The notes under the pieces were generated by a model. That model did no database searches. It was not told where the DNA came from and worked only from the letters and a program-made list of their open reading frames with translations. From contig NC_019675.1 of assembly GCF_000316515.1 (NCBI RefSeq), forward strand, positions 806,001 to 870,000: DNA of 64,000 nucleotides, given 5' to 3'. Shown piece after piece: positions 48,805-56,742 of the stretch. The position numbers were made by a program, and so were the translations under genes. Within the stretch, counting starts at the first letter, position 1. Each line of letters starts with the position of its first letter. This stretch comes from Cyanobium gracile PCC 6307 (lineage in GTDB: Bacteria; Cyanobacteriota; Cyanobacteriia; PCC-6307; Cyanobiaceae).

Positions 48805-49761
48805 TCAGCGGGCGAACTTGAGCAGTTCGGCGGGGGAGGCCAGCAGGTCGATCGCCACGAAGTAGATCTTGTTCTCGGGATCGAGCAGGAATCGCCAGGC
48901 CACGTTCATGCCGACACCAGCTCCGAACCAGGGGGTCTGCACCTTTCCGGTCACCTTGATCTGGGTGAAACCGCCATCGGAGGGCTCGCTCACGCCGGAT
49001 TCGGGCAGCAGCTTGAGGTTCTGGCAGTCCTCGCGGAAGAAGCGGAGGATGGCGTCGGTGCCGACGATGGGACGCTGGAAGGGGGGCTGCAGGGCGCCAT
49101 CGGGGAGGAACAGCTGGATCAGCTTGTCGAAGTCGTTGGCATTGAGCAGATCCATGTAGGAGAGGATCGTTGCGTTGTCGATGCCGGCGATCGAAACCTT
49201 GGTGCGCTGCTCGGGTGCCGTCGGCAGCACGATCGGCTCAGCGATGCGCTCCGTCCCGTCCACTTTGCTGGGGTCGAAGCCCATGTCGACGACGAAGTTG
49301 CGCAGCACGGTGATCTGCTGCCCCGCATCGATGCCCTTCAACGAGGACAGCACAGAAGCGGCGTTGGCGGAGAGCTGGTAGCCCTCGGGGATGGGGGCGA
49401 CGATGCCCTCCTCCATCCATTCACCCAGGCGATACCAGAAGCCGAGCTTGATGTTGACCGACCAGATCGCGTAGGTGCGGCAGATGTCGGTGTCCGACCG
49501 GTTGGCCAGATCCACCATCACCTGGCTCTGTTCAGCGAAGGTCATCGCCTTGATCCGGTTGAGCACCGGCTCGGCGAACTGCATGCGGGCCGCACCGGGG
49601 GCGGCGATGGTGATGGTCTTGCCCATCTCGAGGTAGGCGAACCAGATCAGGGCCAGCTGGTCTTCGGCGCTCAGCAGGCTGAAGCGAGCGGTGAGGGCCG
49701 GCACCACATCGGCCGAGAGGGTATCCGGAAAGATCTGGGTCGCTTTTTCGAGCGTGAACAT
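48805..49761 (-). CDS. ocp: Orange carotenoid protein
   Basis: OCP binds a ketocarotenoid, switches to a red form in strong blue-green light and quenches phycobilisome energy. I chose ATG 49761 (MFTLEKATQIFPDTLS), with GGAGGTG 6 bases before it. The 318 residues cover the helical N-terminal domain (Trp40, Tyr43, Trp109, Arg154) and the NTF2-like C-terminal domain (Tyr202, Trp278, Trp289), all at functional positions. The partner of Arg154 in the interdomain salt bridge is Asp245 instead of the Glu244 of Synechocystis. The linker has a 2-residue insertion. Confidence 0.95.
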   Translation of the reverse strand: MFTLEKATQIFPDTLSADVVPALTARFSLLSAEDQLALIWFAYLEMGKTITIAAPGAARMQFAEPVLNRIKAMTFAEQSQVMVDLANRSDTDICRTYAIWSVNIKLGFWYRLGEWMEEGIVAPIPEGYQLSANAASVLSSLKGIDAGQQITVLRNFVVDMGFDPSKVDGTERIAEPIVLPTAPEQRTKVSIAGIDNATILSYMDLLNANDFDKLIQLFLPDGALQPPFQRPIVGTDAILRFFREDCQNLKLLPESGVSEPSDGGFTQIKVTGKVQTPWFGAGVGMNVAWRFLLDPENKIYFVAIDLLASPAELLKFAR

Positions 49762-49767
49762 GACAAG

Positions 49768-49774
49768 CACCTCC
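49768..49774 (-). promoter_or_regulatory. Strong ribosome-binding site of ocp
   Basis: GGAGGTG on the minus strand, 6 bases before ATG 49761, decides that start over the upstream in-frame Met. Confidence 0.75.
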
Positions 49775-49952
49775 GAAAGGTCAAGAAATCTTTACAAATC
49801 CTAATGCATGGCGGTGGCGGCGAGGGCGCTGTCACCGGCTGACATCAAGGGAAGCACGATTTTGTGTCCATCAGCACAGCAAGCCAGACACCCATCCCGC
49901 TCACCGTGCTGCGGACCCGGACCCTCCGGCGATCCCTCCCGGAGGGCGACGC

Positions 49953-50720
49953 TCAGGGCGCCCCTGTGCTGAGCATGGCCGCGGCGGTCCAGAGCACCAG
50001 CCCGGTGATGGCGAAGCCACCGGCGGTGACCAGCCCCTGCCAGATCTGGCGGGCCAGGGGCGAGGGCTGCTCTCTGAGCCAGGCGGGACGGGGGGTGCCG
50101 GGGGACCAGGGGCTGGAGCCGCGGGGGGCCCTGCTGGCGATGACGTCACGCCAGCGACCGTCGTAGCGGGGCGCCTGCTGGTTGAAGGGGCGCTCCCCCT
50201 GGGCCCGCCCGGGCAGCACCCGCGAGCGCTGGTAGGGAACGGTGTCGTAACCGAAGGCTTCGAGATACTCGGGCGAATCGAGCAGGGCATCGACCAGGGC
50301 CGCAAGGCCGTGCTCGGCGATCAGGATCGAGTAGCGGATCCTTTCCTGGTCGCCATACACGGGCCGCCCCAGCACCCTGCCGACCAGTTGTTCAACCAGG
50401 CGATAGTTGCTGTTGCATTCATAGAAACCCTCACGGAATCGCCGGGACAGCAGCAGACCACGGATGAAATCCCTCATGGTGATCTGTCCGCTGCGCAACT
50501 GGGATTCCAGCACTGCTTCACGGTCCACCTTGAAGGCATGAAAGAAGATCTGGCGGTAGGCCTGCTCGATCTGGACATCGAGGCTGAGACGATCACCAGA
50601 TGTCTTGCGGGTCTCCAGAGTGGCGACGGCCTGGCGGGGGGATTCCTCACTGGCGATCGCGAAACTCGGCACCCTGGCATTGAGGCTCGAGGGTCGGGCG
50701 GCAAGCAGAGGAAGGGCCAT
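49953..50720 (-). CDS. cpcL: Phycobilisome rod linker with C-terminal membrane helix (CpcL/CpcG2 type)
   Basis: The start at ATG 50720 ([17 protein letters not shown]) matches the CpcG N-terminus. The 255 residues hold a pfam00427 linker domain (about 45-190): [55 protein letters not shown], and [22 protein letters not shown]. After a Pro-rich spacer, residues 229-251 ([22 protein letters not shown]) form a hydrophobic helix. CpcG1 rod-core linkers lack this helix; CpcL has it and ties rods to photosystem I. It is upstream of ocp on the same strand, with 191 bp between. Confidence 0.85.
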   Translation of the reverse strand: MALPLLAARPSSLNARVPSFAIASEESPRQAVATLETRKTSGDRLSLDVQIEQAYRQIFFHAFKVDREAVLESQLRSGQITMRDFIRGLLLSRRFREGFYECNSNYRLVEQLVGRVLGRPVYGDQERIRYSILIAEHGLAALVDALLDSPEYLEAFGYDTVPYQRSRVLPGRAQGERPFNQQAPRYDGRWRDVIASRAPRGSSPWSPGTPRPAWLREQPSPLARQIWQGLVTAGGFAITGLVLWTAAAMLSTGAP

Positions 50721-50793
50721 GGAGGGATTCAAGGTGAATGACCCGGAAAGATAACCGTGAACAAAACTGGCCTTGGGCAACCCGCCGGATCCC

Positions 50794-51108
50794 TCACACA
50801 GCTTTACTTTTCGGGCCCGCCACAGGCGGCCCCTGCAGGGGCGCGGGGCGCTCGGTGGGCTCGCAGTCCAACCTCAGGACCCGCTCGAGGGTCTGGTTGC
50901 GATAGTTTCTGAGGCAGTACTTGCAACCGCCGGTGGTCTGGAGATGGCGCTCCGGTGTGATCACAATCTCCCGGACAGGGTGCTCCAGACAACGAATCTT
51001 GATCGGACTGCGGTAACTCTTGTAGTTGATCTGCGAATAATCGTATCGGCCCCCGAATCGGGACCGGGCTCGCTCCAGAAACGTGGCTTCATCGATCCGT
51101 AAACCCAT
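50794..51108 (-). CDS. Small treble-clef-like zinc-finger protein (DUF723-like)
   Basis: The 104-residue protein starts at ATG 51108 ([19 protein letters not shown]). Its core ([24 protein letters not shown]) continues as CLEH, a CxxH pair, and CKYC, a CxxC pair, and is the pattern of small zinc-binding modules found in phage and homing-endonuclease proteins (FxxxAxxxxGxxYDYS...). No nuclease motif is visible. It is 73 bp upstream of the rod-linker gene on the same strand, and so could be co-transcribed. The function is unknown. Confidence 0.7.
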   Translation of the reverse strand: MGLRIDEATFLERARSRFGGRYDYSQINYKSYRSPIKIRCLEHPVREIVITPERHLQTTGGCKYCLRNYRNQTLERVLRLDCEPTERPAPLQGPPVAGPKSKAV

Positions 51109-51389
51109 TGGTCGATCCGCGGGAGTCAGGGAGAAAAACCCAGGTTGAGTACGGCAGGCTGAATGTGATGCCCGAGACCCGGCCCCATGGACGGGACCCA
51201 TGGGCTCCAAGGGTCTAGAGGCTGCCCCAGGCAACGGTTGTCAGGGACTGTTGTCAGGAACCGTTCGACGGGTTCGATGGCGCCTGAACTCAGGGGGATT
51301 CTGCCGCTGAAGCCCGGCAGGCTGGCCCAGCGCATGAATTCTCCACACTTCGCCCCGCCCCAGGCCCCGCCGGAAGGGTGCCGCCATGG

Positions 51390-52217
51390 TCAGAGAGAGC
51401 GAGAGTCGGGCCTGGCCACCTCCTCGGTGATGACGCGGAAGCCGGTGAGCTGGTGGTCGCCGAAGGAGCGCAGGAAGGGCACATCTGCTGCATCCCGACC
51501 CCGGGCGATCAGCACCCGGCCGATGCGGGGCCGGTTGTGGCGGGGGTCGAAGACATGCCAGCGATCCTCGAGGAACGCCTCGAACCAGGCTGAGTAGTCA
51601 ATCGGTTCGGGCAGGGGCGTGGTGCCCGTATAGCCCAGGTAGCCGGTGCAGTAGCGGGCGGGGATGTTGAGGCAGCGGCAGAGACTGATGGCGAGATGGG
51701 CGAAATCGCGGCAGACGCCGCGTCCTTCGCGCAGGGCGTCGTGGGCGGTCTTGTCGCTGCGGGCGGCGCCGTAGTCGAAGCGGAGCTGCTCGTGCACCCA
51801 GTCGCAGATGGCCTGCACCCGTGACCAGCCCGGCCGGACACCGCCGAAGCGTCCCCAGGCGACCTGGGCGAGGCGATCGGTGTCGCAGTAGCGGCTGGGG
51901 TTGAGGTAGTGATAGGTGACGATCGGCAGCGACCCCACCGGGCACTCCCCCACCTCCGGCGCCACCGGATCGGGAAGGCCGTGGTCGGCCACCACCACCT
52001 CGAATCCCAGGGTGGTGCTGCCGGTGGAGGCCACGAAGCGGCAGGCGCGGTTGCCGTCCGCATCGGTGAGCACCTCGGCGATCCGGTCGGGGCTCAGCCG
52101 CAGCCGCTCGGGGCCGCGCCGGTCCTCCAGGCGGCTGCCATGGGGATGGACCAGGGCCAGCACCGGCGTCGGGGCCCAGCAGGAGAGGGTCAATTCGCAA
52201 CCGAGCCGGATCAGCAT
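51390..52217 (-). CDS. Transglutaminase-like protein
   Basis: The 275-residue protein has the catalytic Cys in REGRGVCRDFAHLA, His probably in the WHVFDPRHN region and Asp in VFDPRHN. An N-terminal beta-rich domain (ELTLSCWAPTPVLALVHPHG) resembles other bacterial transglutaminase-like proteins. This is the second such gene in the window and is only moderately similar to the one at 45748. The substrate is unknown. No signal peptide. Confidence 0.88.
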   Translation of the reverse strand: MLIRLGCELTLSCWAPTPVLALVHPHGSRLEDRRGPERLRLSPDRIAEVLTDADGNRACRFVASTGSTTLGFEVVVADHGLPDPVAPEVGECPVGSLPIVTYHYLNPSRYCDTDRLAQVAWGRFGGVRPGWSRVQAICDWVHEQLRFDYGAARSDKTAHDALREGRGVCRDFAHLAISLCRCLNIPARYCTGYLGYTGTTPLPEPIDYSAWFEAFLEDRWHVFDPRHNRPRIGRVLIARGRDAADVPFLRSFGDHQLTGFRVITEEVARPDSRSL

Positions 52218-52449
52218 GGCGAAGGCATGGCGAACGGCGCGACCCCGATCGTCGATTGTGGCCCCCCGGCCGGGGTTCCGTGACGGCGATCCAGAACAGA
52301 ATTTCCGTGCCCCGGATCGTTGGCGTGGCCGCAGCGACCGCGCCGAAGACCCGCTGCGGCACGGCTGCGGTCTCGCAGCGGTCTCGCAGCAGTCGTGCGG
52401 CGGCGGCGCCGCTCAAGGGTGGCACTGGCCGCCAGGGGCGATCCCTGCT

Positions 52450-52463
52450 AGTACAGATGTACC
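52450..52463 (+). promoter_or_regulatory. LexA (SOS) box upstream of Cys-rich small gene
   Basis: AGTACAGATGTACC is a full match to RGTACNNNDGTWCB. It is 13 bases before ATG 52477 and shares AGTACAGATGT with the umuD box at 19397-19410. Confidence 0.75.
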
Positions 52464-52476
52464 GCTTTCACTGGCC

Positions 52477-52761
52477 ATGTCCTCTGCTCCAGGCCCCGCT
52501 CCACGCCCAGCTGGGCACCCTGCTCCAGAGCGCGACGCCTGGCCCTACCTGGGGCCGGAGCAGCTGCTCCCCAGTCGCAGCCGGCACGTCTGCCTCACCT
52601 GCCAGTGGTTTCGGCACCACGCCGACGCCGACGGCATCCCGCTGCTGAGCTGCCAGTGGCATCAGGCCCTGATCTGCCACGGCGACCACCTCACCCAGCG
52701 CTGTCCGAGCTGGCTCGAGCCGCTGCAGCGCAGCTCCGGCTGGTGCCCGGAGGCCGCCTGA
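52477..52761 (+). CDS. SOS-boxed cysteine-rich small protein, unknown
   Basis: The 94-residue protein has a Pro-rich head (MSSAPGPAPRPAGHPAPERD) and a compact Cys/His/Trp domain: HVCLTCQWF, LLSCQWHQALICHGDHL, QRCPSWLEP, GWCPEAA. The CxxC pair plus later Cys/His suggests a zinc-binding module. A similar short protein occurs in picocyanobacterial genomes, from memory, without a firm function. The start sits 13 bases after the LexA box, so transcription almost certainly begins inside or near the box. Its stop overlaps a possible start (TGATG) of the ABC ATPase. Confidence 0.75.
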   Translation: MSSAPGPAPRPAGHPAPERDAWPYLGPEQLLPSRSRHVCLTCQWFRHHADADGIPLLSCQWHQALICHGDHLTQRCPSWLEPLQRSSGWCPEAA

Positions 52762-52820
52762 TGTCCAGCTCCAGGCGGGGCAGGACCCTCGATAGGGTGG
52801 GCCTGCCCGCCCCCGTCCGC

Positions 52821-53819
52821 ATGGCCCCCGACCGCATGGCCATCGTCCGCGCGCAGGGCCTCGGCAAGACCTACCGGGTGGCCGACAAGCAACCCGGACT
52901 GGCCGGCACCCTGCGTCACTTCGTCAATCGTCGCGAGCGTTTGATCGCAGCCGTGCAGGACGTGAGTTTCGCCATCGCGCCGGGGGAGTTCGTCGGCTTC
53001 CTGGGGGCCAACGGCGCCGGCAAGACCACCACCCTCAAGATGCTCACGGGGTTAATCCACCCCACCAGCGGCACGGTGGAGGTGGCCGGCTGCCAGCCCC
53101 AGCGCCGTGAGGCGGACTTCCTGGGTCAGATCACCCTGGTGATGGGCCAGAAGCAGCAGCTGATCTGGGATCTGCCGCCGCTGGATTCCCTGCGGGTCAA
53201 CGCCGCCGTTTACGGCATCCCCCCGGCCGAGAGCCGCCGCCGCATCGCCGAGCTGGCGGAGATGCTCGAACTGGGGGACGAACTGCGCCGGCCCGTGCGC
53301 AAGCTCTCCCTGGGCCAGCGGATGAAGGCGGAGCTGCTGGCGGCCCTGCTGCACCGTCCGGCGGTGTTGTTCCTCGATGAACCGACCCTGGGCCTGGATG
53401 TGAACGCCCAGGCCCGGGTGCGCAGCTTCCTGGCCGACTACAACCGCCGCTTCGGCGCCACCGTGCTGCTCACCAGTCACTACATGGCCGACATCACCGC
53501 CCTCTGCCCGCGGGTGCTGCTGATCCACGAGGGCCGCCTCTTCTATGACGGCGGCCTCGAGACCCTCACCCAGCGGCTCGCCCCCTGCCGGGAGGTGCGT
53601 CTGGAGCTGCACGCGCCCCTGGGGGCCGAGGCCTTCGCCAGCTACGGCGAGGTGGAGGCCATCGAGGGCCGGGAGGTGCGGCTGCTGATCCCGCGGGAGC
53701 GGCTCACCGAACAGGTGGGGCGGCTGCTGGCCGACCTGGCGGTGGTCGATCTGTCGGTGTCCGACCCGCCGATCGAGGACATCATCGGCCGGCTGTTCCA
53801 TGAAGGGGCCGTGGCATGA
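52821..53819 (+). CDS. ABC-2 exporter ATPase
   Basis: The 332-residue ATPase has Walker A GANGAGKTTT (preceded by EFVGFL), Q-loop (MGQKQQLIW), signature LSLGQRMKAELLAALLH and Walker B VLFLDEPTLGLD. A C-terminal regulatory region of about 90 residues follows. I chose ATG 52821 (MAPDRMAIVRAQGLGKTY); ATG 52836 or an overlapping ATG 52760 is also possible. It is the first gene of an ATPase-permease-permease set. Related cyanobacterial ABC-2 sets have been linked to viologen export (from memory). Confidence 0.88.
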   Translation: MAPDRMAIVRAQGLGKTYRVADKQPGLAGTLRHFVNRRERLIAAVQDVSFAIAPGEFVGFLGANGAGKTTTLKMLTGLIHPTSGTVEVAGCQPQRREADFLGQITLVMGQKQQLIWDLPPLDSLRVNAAVYGIPPAESRRRIAELAEMLELGDELRRPVRKLSLGQRMKAELLAALLHRPAVLFLDEPTLGLDVNAQARVRSFLADYNRRFGATVLLTSHYMADITALCPRVLLIHEGRLFYDGGLETLTQRLAPCREVRLELHAPLGAEAFASYGEVEAIEGREVRLLIPRERLTEQVGRLLADLAVVDLSVSDPPIEDIIGRLFHEGAVA

Positions 53820-53832
53820 GGGTGGCCCCGGC

Positions 53833-54645
53833 ATGAGACACCCCCTGCGCCAGCGGCTGGCCCATGCCCGCCGCATCGCCGCCGTGCTGCTCTCCAGCCA
53901 GTACGCCTACATGCTCGAGTACCGGGCCGAGATCGTGCTCTGGGCGCTCTCGGGGGTGCTGCCCTTCATCATGCTGGGCCTCTGGAGCGCCGTCGATGCC
54001 GGCGGCGGGCTGGGGATGAGCTCCCTGCAGCTGGCCCGTTACTTCCTGTCGGCGTTCGTGGTGCGTCAGTTCACGATCGTCTGGGTGATGTACACCTTCG
54101 AGGAGGACAACCTCAACGGCCGCCTGTCGCCTTACCTGCTCCAGCCCCTGCCCGTGGTGTGGCGCTACGTGGCCGCCCACCTCTCGGAGCAGGCCACCCG
54201 GCTGCCCTTCGTGGCGATGCTGGTGGGGCTGTTCTTCCTTCTCTATCCCGCCGCCTTCTGGTGGCCCTCGCCGACGTCGGCGCTGCTGGCGGTGCTGGCC
54301 ACCCTGGCGGCCTTCGCCCTGCGCTTCCTGATGCAGTTCACGCTGACGATGGTGTGCTTCTGGAGCGAGAAGGCCAGCGCCCTGGAGCGCCTCCTCTACC
54401 TGCCCTACCTCTATCTCTCCGGGCTGGTGGCCCCCCTGGCCCTCTATCCCGAGTCGGTGCGGACCTTCGCCTTCTGGACCCCCTTCCCCTACATGGTGGA
54501 TGTACCGGCCCGGATCCTGGCCGGTGAGACCGTGCCGGTGCTCCAGAGCTTTGCGGCCATGGCTGCCTGGGCCGCCCTGCTGCTGCCGATCAACCTGCTG
54601 CTGTGGCGGCGGGGCCTGCGCCACTATTCGGCCATGGGGGCGTGA
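53833..54645 (+). CDS. ABC-2 exporter permease, first subunit
   Basis: The 270-residue integral membrane protein has six hydrophobic segments in the PF06182-like arrangement (AEIVLWALSGVLPFIMLGLW, SSLQLARYFLSAFVVRQFTIVW, ...). It starts at ATG 53833, 14 bp after the ATPase stop. Its neighbour has the same length and similar helices, and the two likely form a heterodimeric channel. Its stop overlaps the next start (TGATG), implying coupled translation. Confidence 0.87.
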   Translation: MRHPLRQRLAHARRIAAVLLSSQYAYMLEYRAEIVLWALSGVLPFIMLGLWSAVDAGGGLGMSSLQLARYFLSAFVVRQFTIVWVMYTFEEDNLNGRLSPYLLQPLPVVWRYVAAHLSEQATRLPFVAMLVGLFFLLYPAAFWWPSPTSALLAVLATLAAFALRFLMQFTLTMVCFWSEKASALERLLYLPYLYLSGLVAPLALYPESVRTFAFWTPFPYMVDVPARILAGETVPVLQSFAAMAAWAALLLPINLLLWRRGLRHYSAMGA

Positions 54646-55433
54646 TGGGCCGTTACCTCACCACCCTGCGGGTGTTCTGGATCGCCTCGCTGACGGCCGA
54701 GCTGGAATACCAGGCCAATTTCCTGATCGAGCTGGTGGCCACGGCCGGCAATCTGGTGGGCAGCATCTTCGTGCTGTCGCTGTTCTACGGACGCGGCCAG
54801 TCGCTGGGGGGCTGGAGCTGGGAAGGGGCCCTGGTGGTGCTGGGGGTCTACACCCTGCTGGAGGGGATCACCAGCACCCTGCTGCAGCCCAACCTCAGCA
54901 CGATCGTCGCCCACGTGCGCACGGGAAGCCTCGATTTCGTCCTGCTCAAGCCGATCGACAGCCAGTTCTGGCTCTCGGCCCGCACCTTCTCCCCCTGGGG
55001 TCTGCCGGGCATCGCCCTGGGGGCCGGCCTGATCGGCTACGCCGCCTGGAAGGCCGGCGCCACCCCGGCGCCCCTCACCCTGCTGGGGGCGGCCCTGATG
55101 CTGGTGGCCAGCCTGATGATCCTGTACAGCCTCTGGTTCGTGCTGGCGGCCAGCAGCATCTGGTTCGTGAAGATCTGGAACGCCACCGAGGTGCTGCGCA
55201 GCGTGCTGGTGGCGGGTCGCTTTCCGGTGAGCGCCTTCCCCGCCGGCCTGCGGGCCTTCTTCACCTTCATCGTGCCGGTGGCCTTCCTCACCACGGTGCC
55301 GGCCGAGGCGATCCTCGGGCGAGCCACCGGCCCCTGGCTGCTGGCCGGCGGCGCGGTGGCGATCACCTCGGTGGTGGTGAGCCGGCGCTTCTGGCAGTTC
55401 GCCCTGCGCTTCTACACCTCCGCCTCCAGCTGA
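54645..55433 (+). CDS. ABC-2 exporter permease, second subunit
   Basis: The 262-residue protein has six hydrophobic segments and a family-like N-terminus (MGRYLTTLRVFWIASLTAELEYQANFLIELV) and middle (EGITSTLLQPNLSTIVAHVRTGSLDFVLLKPIDSQ). The start ATG 54645 overlaps the previous stop. It ends directly at the PfkB kinase start (55433/55434), an uninterrupted operon. The substrate is unknown. Confidence 0.87.
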   Translation: MGRYLTTLRVFWIASLTAELEYQANFLIELVATAGNLVGSIFVLSLFYGRGQSLGGWSWEGALVVLGVYTLLEGITSTLLQPNLSTIVAHVRTGSLDFVLLKPIDSQFWLSARTFSPWGLPGIALGAGLIGYAAWKAGATPAPLTLLGAALMLVASLMILYSLWFVLAASSIWFVKIWNATEVLRSVLVAGRFPVSAFPAGLRAFFTFIVPVAFLTTVPAEAILGRATGPWLLAGGAVAITSVVVSRRFWQFALRFYTSASS

Positions 55434-56309
55434 ATGGAGCCCCTCCAGCCCCTGCCCCTGGCGGCGCTGCCGGACCTCCCCCCGGTGGCCCTGGCGGTGG
55501 TGGGCCATATGGAGATGGTGAGCTTCATCGGCGTGGACCATCTGCCGGCGGCCGGCGAGATCCTCCATGCCGACGACTTCTGTGAGCTCCCCGCCGGCGG
55601 CGGCGCCGTGGTAGCCGTGCAGATGGCCCGTCTGACGGGGGAGCGGATTCCCTTCTTCACCGCCCTGGGCGACGACGCCCTCGGGCGCCGGGCCGCCGAG
55701 GAGCTCGAGGGTCTGGGGCTCGAGCTGCACATCGCCTGGCGGGCGGCCCCGACCCGGCGGGGGATCACCTTCATCGACGCCGGCGGCGAGCGCACCATCA
55801 CCGTGATCGGCGAGCGGCTGATGCCCACCGCCGCCGATGGGTTGCCATGGCAGCGCCTGAGCCAGATCGACGGGGTGTTCGTCACCGCCACCGATGCCGG
55901 CGGCCTGCAGCTGGCCCGGCGAGCCCGGGTGCTGGCCGCCACGCCGCGGCTGCGGCTGCCGACCATGCGGGAAGCGGGCGTGACCCTCGACGCCCTGATC
56001 GGCAGCGCCGCCGACCCCGGCGAGACCTACAGGCCCGGGGATCTGGAGCCGGCGCCCTCGCTCTACATCGGCACCGAGGCCGAGCGGGGCGGGGTGCTGG
56101 TTCCAGGTGGCCGCTATGGCGCCGTCTCCCGCATGGGGCCGGTGCTTGATGCCTACGGCGCCGGCGACAGCTTCGCCGCCGGCGTCACCACGGCCCTGGC
56201 CGCCGGCTGGGATCTGCGGCAGTCGATCAGCCTCGGCGCCCACTGCGGCGCGGCCTGCCTCGATGGCCGCGGGCCCTACGCCTGTCAGCTGCGGCTCAGC
56301 CGCCGCTGA
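55434..56309 (+). CDS. PfkB-family sugar/nucleoside kinase
   Basis: The 291-residue kinase has the substrate-side motif PAGGGAVVAVQMARL near residue 53 and the catalytic/anion-hole signature DAYGAGDSFAAG near residue 241. The proposed catalytic base is the second Asp of GAGD. From family knowledge, substrates include fructose, ribose and nucleosides. It abuts the second ABC permease (no gap), suggesting phosphorylation linked with the exporter, an unusual pairing. The last 14 bp overlap the convergent VOC gene. Confidence 0.88.
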   Translation: MEPLQPLPLAALPDLPPVALAVVGHMEMVSFIGVDHLPAAGEILHADDFCELPAGGGAVVAVQMARLTGERIPFFTALGDDALGRRAAEELEGLGLELHIAWRAAPTRRGITFIDAGGERTITVIGERLMPTAADGLPWQRLSQIDGVFVTATDAGGLQLARRARVLAATPRLRLPTMREAGVTLDALIGSAADPGETYRPGDLEPAPSLYIGTEAERGGVLVPGGRYGAVSRMGPVLDAYGAGDSFAAGVTTALAAGWDLRQSISLGAHCGAACLDGRGPYACQLRLSRR

Positions 56310-56688
56310 CCAGCAGCAGCAGGCGGTTGTCCTCCGGATCAGCCAGCCAGGCCTCGGCCCCGAAGGGTTCCTGCCGCGGCGGCTCCACCGCCACCGCCCC
56401 CAGGGCCACCAGGGCGGCGAGCCAGTCCTGGAGCAGCTGCAGGGGTGGGGCCTCGCCCGCCGGGCGGGAGAAACAGAGGGCCAGCCGGCCCTCGCCGCGG
56501 GGGCGGGGACGCCGGCGTGAGGGGGCGTAGATCTCCAGCCGGTGCTCCCCCGGGCCCAGCAGGCGCCAGTGGCTGGAGCTGAATCCCCGCTGGGGCTCCG
56601 TCTCCAGCAGGGCGCCGTAGAAGGCGGCCAGCCGCTCGGGGTCATCGGCGGCCAGCACCAGGAAGGACGACGGGACGGCGGACGTCAT
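56296..56688 (-). CDS. VOC/glyoxalase-like protein
   Basis: The 130-residue protein starts at ATG 56688 (MTSAVPSSFLVLAADDPERLAAFYGALL) and has the VOC layout: FYGALLETEPQRGF, LGPGEHRLEIYAP, and a C-terminal WLADPEDNRLLLLV. Metal ligands of classical glyoxalase are only partly visible, so it could be a dioxygenase- or resistance-type member. The function is unknown. Convergent with PfkB and divergent from the methyltransferase gene. Confidence 0.82.
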   Translation of the reverse strand: MTSAVPSSFLVLAADDPERLAAFYGALLETEPQRGFSSSHWRLLGPGEHRLEIYAPSRRRPRPRGEGRLALCFSRPAGEAPPLQLLQDWLAALVALGAVAVEPPRQEPFGAEAWLADPEDNRLLLLVSGG

Positions 56689-56742
56689 GACGGAAGCAGC
56701 CGCGGCTCGCCACCATGGCAGCAGAACCGATTCCTGGTGACC

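Noticed and set aside
54624..56645. A 673-codon minus-strand frame across the ABC permease and PfkB genes
   Set aside because: Shadow frame; the VOC protein at 56296-56688 is in another frame.
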